From Rotaria sordida (Eukaryota; Rotifera; Eurotatoria; Philodinida; Philodinidae): a stretch of 64,000 bases of DNA. The stretch covers positions 124,772 to 188,771 of the forward strand of contig CAJNOL010000052.1 of assembly GCA_905250125.1 (NCBI GenBank), in the 5' to 3' direction. The stretch's first letter is position 1. Every line of letters begins with the position of its first letter. Shown piece by piece: positions 61,859-64,000 of the stretch. Under the pieces are notes generated by a model. The model was not told the DNA's origin, searched no databases, and was given only the letters and a program-made list of their open reading frames with translations. The position numbers and the translations under genes are program-made.

Positions 61859-64000
61859 AAATAAAGAGAACGATAATATCAGATTCAGACAATTTTCTTT
61901 TTTTTTTTTCTTTCTCTTTTTCTCTTTGTTTCTTTTCTTTTGCTGTTAATCGAACGATTTTTATGATTATTCATTAACTCTCTTTGTCTTCTTCTTCTTC
62001 TTTTTTTTTTTTTGGTTTCTTTTTTTCCTTCTGTATTTGTTGCTTTTCAAAAAACATTGTCTACTGTTGTTGATTGTGGTCGTGTTTAAAAAAGAAGAGA
62101 AAATAAAAAAAATGCATAAGAAGAGAGATCTAAGGCTTGATAAAAACATCATCAATATTCAAATCAATTAAAATTAAGTTATTTTATTTGAGTATTTTAC
62201 ATATATATAAAATGAAAGATTTCTCTTAACGAAGAAAAGGTTTTTCTAAAATTTTCCTTATCGTCAAAATCAAAATAAATAAATAATTTTTTTTAAAAAT
62301 ATATATATTAAAAAAAAAATCCAAGAGAGGAAACGAGACTACTATATACTCAAAATAATATTATGTAGAAAACAAATTAGTTTCATCAATCATCGAATAA
62401 TATTGATAGACTTAATACTTAGTCATTTCAGAAACAATTTATCATAACTGAAACAAAGCTTAAAAATTTTCCTAATGGTTCTAATTGTCTTAAATCCAGG
62501 TGGAATCATTGAGAATGATAGATTAGATTGGAAGTTAACAATATAACGAAGTTTTCTAATTTATTACTTTGTCTTTGATGATTTCGTCGCAGCTTGTGGC
62601 AAACAATTTGTTATTTGTATTAGGGAAAAAAACAAAAAACAACGATTAACCTTAACAATGACACAAATAGATGAAATGCTCTAATAGTGCCCACATTTGG
62701 AAAATAATAATAAAGTAAAACAAAACGTCATATAGGACATATGTATATCACGAAGGAGAAATGTATTCAATAGTGAAAGGAATCAATTGACAAAAAAAAA
62801 ACCTAGTTGGATTGTTCTCTATTGATAAATCAATTATGTAATGTATGTATAAATTTCGTATCTTGATTGATACAAAAGAAAAACTTCATTAGTTAATATT
62901 CTACATTAAAAAAATTTTCATGGAGACAATAATTTTTGCTAAAATTTACTTCAATATGTGTTAGCGCATACGAATAGATTCTGTATTTCTAATTAATACA
63001 TTAGAAATTTATATCAAAAATAATATTAGTTACAAATCTTTATTTTCTAAAGATTGAGAAAAAAAATCATGTACTAATAACTTTCAAAAGAATGAATAAG
63101 ATTTAAATAGATTTATGAATGTTGTTAATATTTTGCAAATTAACCAAAAATTCATGATTATCAGCTTTGTAAATATATGTATCCATTAATTTTATCAATT
63201 TAAAACTCACTTGTTTTTTTTTTTAATTTTACTATCAAAAATATCGGTCGGAAACCAAATATTCGTTTCTATCACATAAAATTATTCATCAAAAAAAAAA
63301 AAAAACTGAAATTATATCTTTATATAGTTGTAGTCATTAACTCGTGATTTAGAAACATAACGTATCAAGTTGTACTTATAAATAATCAAGAAAAACTGAA
63401 TCAATCATTCATTGTGATTATATTCCATCTGAGATTATCATCTCATCGAATAAGAAACAATTAACAAATGAATATGTTTTATTTTGTATCCTTTTCAATT
63501 GTAGTAATCTTATGAAAGCATACAATTTGTTTGAATAGTGTCACAATATCTATGAAAGTATTGATCTTGTAAACAAAATGTTTTCTATTGAAGTGAAAGA
63601 AAAAACAAAACAAAGTTATGTTCTACTCTAATTTTTATATTTGTTTCATCAGATAATTGTTATTATTGATTTGAAAGTATCTCAAAAAAAGAATCAAAGA
63701 TCACTTCAGATTCATCTTATGAATTTTATTGTGAATCTTTGATGAATACATAAAATTTGATATTACAATAGAAAATTTTTGTTCTTTGTCATAATTATAA
63801 TTGTAATCCGACAAATTTCTTGAGTTAATACTTGAAAATGTTCCACATTTAGATGAAATAATTACTATAATAATACGAGAAGAGAGACATAGAAAAAGAA
63901 TAAATGATTTATTCATAGTATCCTATTTATCAAAAGAAAGAAAAATCTTTTCATATAGACAATACTACAAGATATGGTTTATATCAAACTCCTATCATTT
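61859..64000. other. Region right of the DPY30 genes; no supported gene
   Basis: AT-rich sequence. The only open frame with a protein-like look is 63701-63916 on the minus strand (71 codons), whose hydrophobic N-terminus (SFILFLCLSS) could be a signal peptide. It may be a first exon running leftwards, but no partner exon was found and I do not call it. Short poly-A/T and TATATA runs are present. Confidence 0.4.

Noticed and set aside
63701-63916. 71-codon minus-strand open frame with signal-peptide-like N-terminus
   Set aside because: Could be a secreted peptide or a first exon, but no downstream exon, family or mature-peptide pattern was found. A hydrophobic start is common by chance in T-rich DNA.

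Overview
The window looks like a gene-dense stretch of an AT-rich metazoan nuclear genome. Most introns are very short (about 48-80 bp, GT..AG, T-rich before the acceptor). The genes are typically animal: R7-type RGS, Ena/VASP, paired-like homeobox genes, MANF, MCFD2 and DPY30. Together with small DNA-transposon remnants and a carbohydrate phosphorylase/hydrolase of a mainly bacterial family (GH130), this suggests a small invertebrate. A bdelloid rotifer (Rotaria/Adineta type) is my best guess, but it is an inference and not proven by any one marker.

Layout. 1-2.9 kb: the 3' end of a serine hydroxymethyltransferase gene (+) converges on a rhodopsin-like GPCR gene (-). 2.9-10.9 kb: 8 kb without a recognisable gene. 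10.9-17.6 kb: an eight-exon tubulin-tyrosine-ligase-like (TTLL) gene (+), with one intron carrying a large foldback repeat and another 3 kb long. 17.7-24.5 kb: a multi-exon gene (-) that I cannot identify; its large last intron holds a TTAA-flanked piggyBac-type miniature element. 24.7-28.1 kb: three housekeeping genes on the minus strand, namely snRNP Sm F, a ubiquitin-like/eS31 fusion with a strongly degenerate ubiquitin part, and a lysocardiolipin/lysophosphatidyl acyltransferase. 28.6-31.4 kb (+): an MCFD2-like EF-hand protein and a GH130 family glycosidase/phosphorylase. 32.2-36.8 kb (-): two tandem PROP1-like homeobox genes with matching exon structure. 38.8-41.0 kb (-): mitochondrial ribosomal protein mL42 and a MANF/CDNF-like protein that lacks the C-terminal CXXC motif. 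41.0-45.1 kb: gene-poor, with a 945-bp transposon-like element bounded by 200-bp inverted repeats. 45.1-49.9 kb (-): the PPIL4 cyclophilin-RRM protein and canonical poly(A) polymerase. 51.1-59.0 kb (+): a small orphan ORF, Ena/VASP, an R7-family RGS protein, a second TTAA-flanked element, and a four-pass membrane protein with a C-terminal PPxY motif. 60.1-60.3 kb: a hAT-like miniature element. 60.8-61.9 kb (+): two tandem DPY30 genes. 61.9-64 kb: nothing recognised.

The genes form no operon or single pathway. They are unrelated housekeeping, signalling and developmental genes packed closely, often convergent or divergent with a few hundred bases between them. The points most worth a second look are the ribosomal protein fused to a ubiquitin that has lost almost every lysine and the Ile44 patch, the MANF without its CXXC, the GH130 gene (possible horizontal transfer), the tandem PROP1-like and DPY30 pairs, and five to six distinct inverted-repeat elements, several of them inside introns.

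All exon joins were inferred by eye from GT/AG sites, reading phase and protein-family similarity. No search was run.
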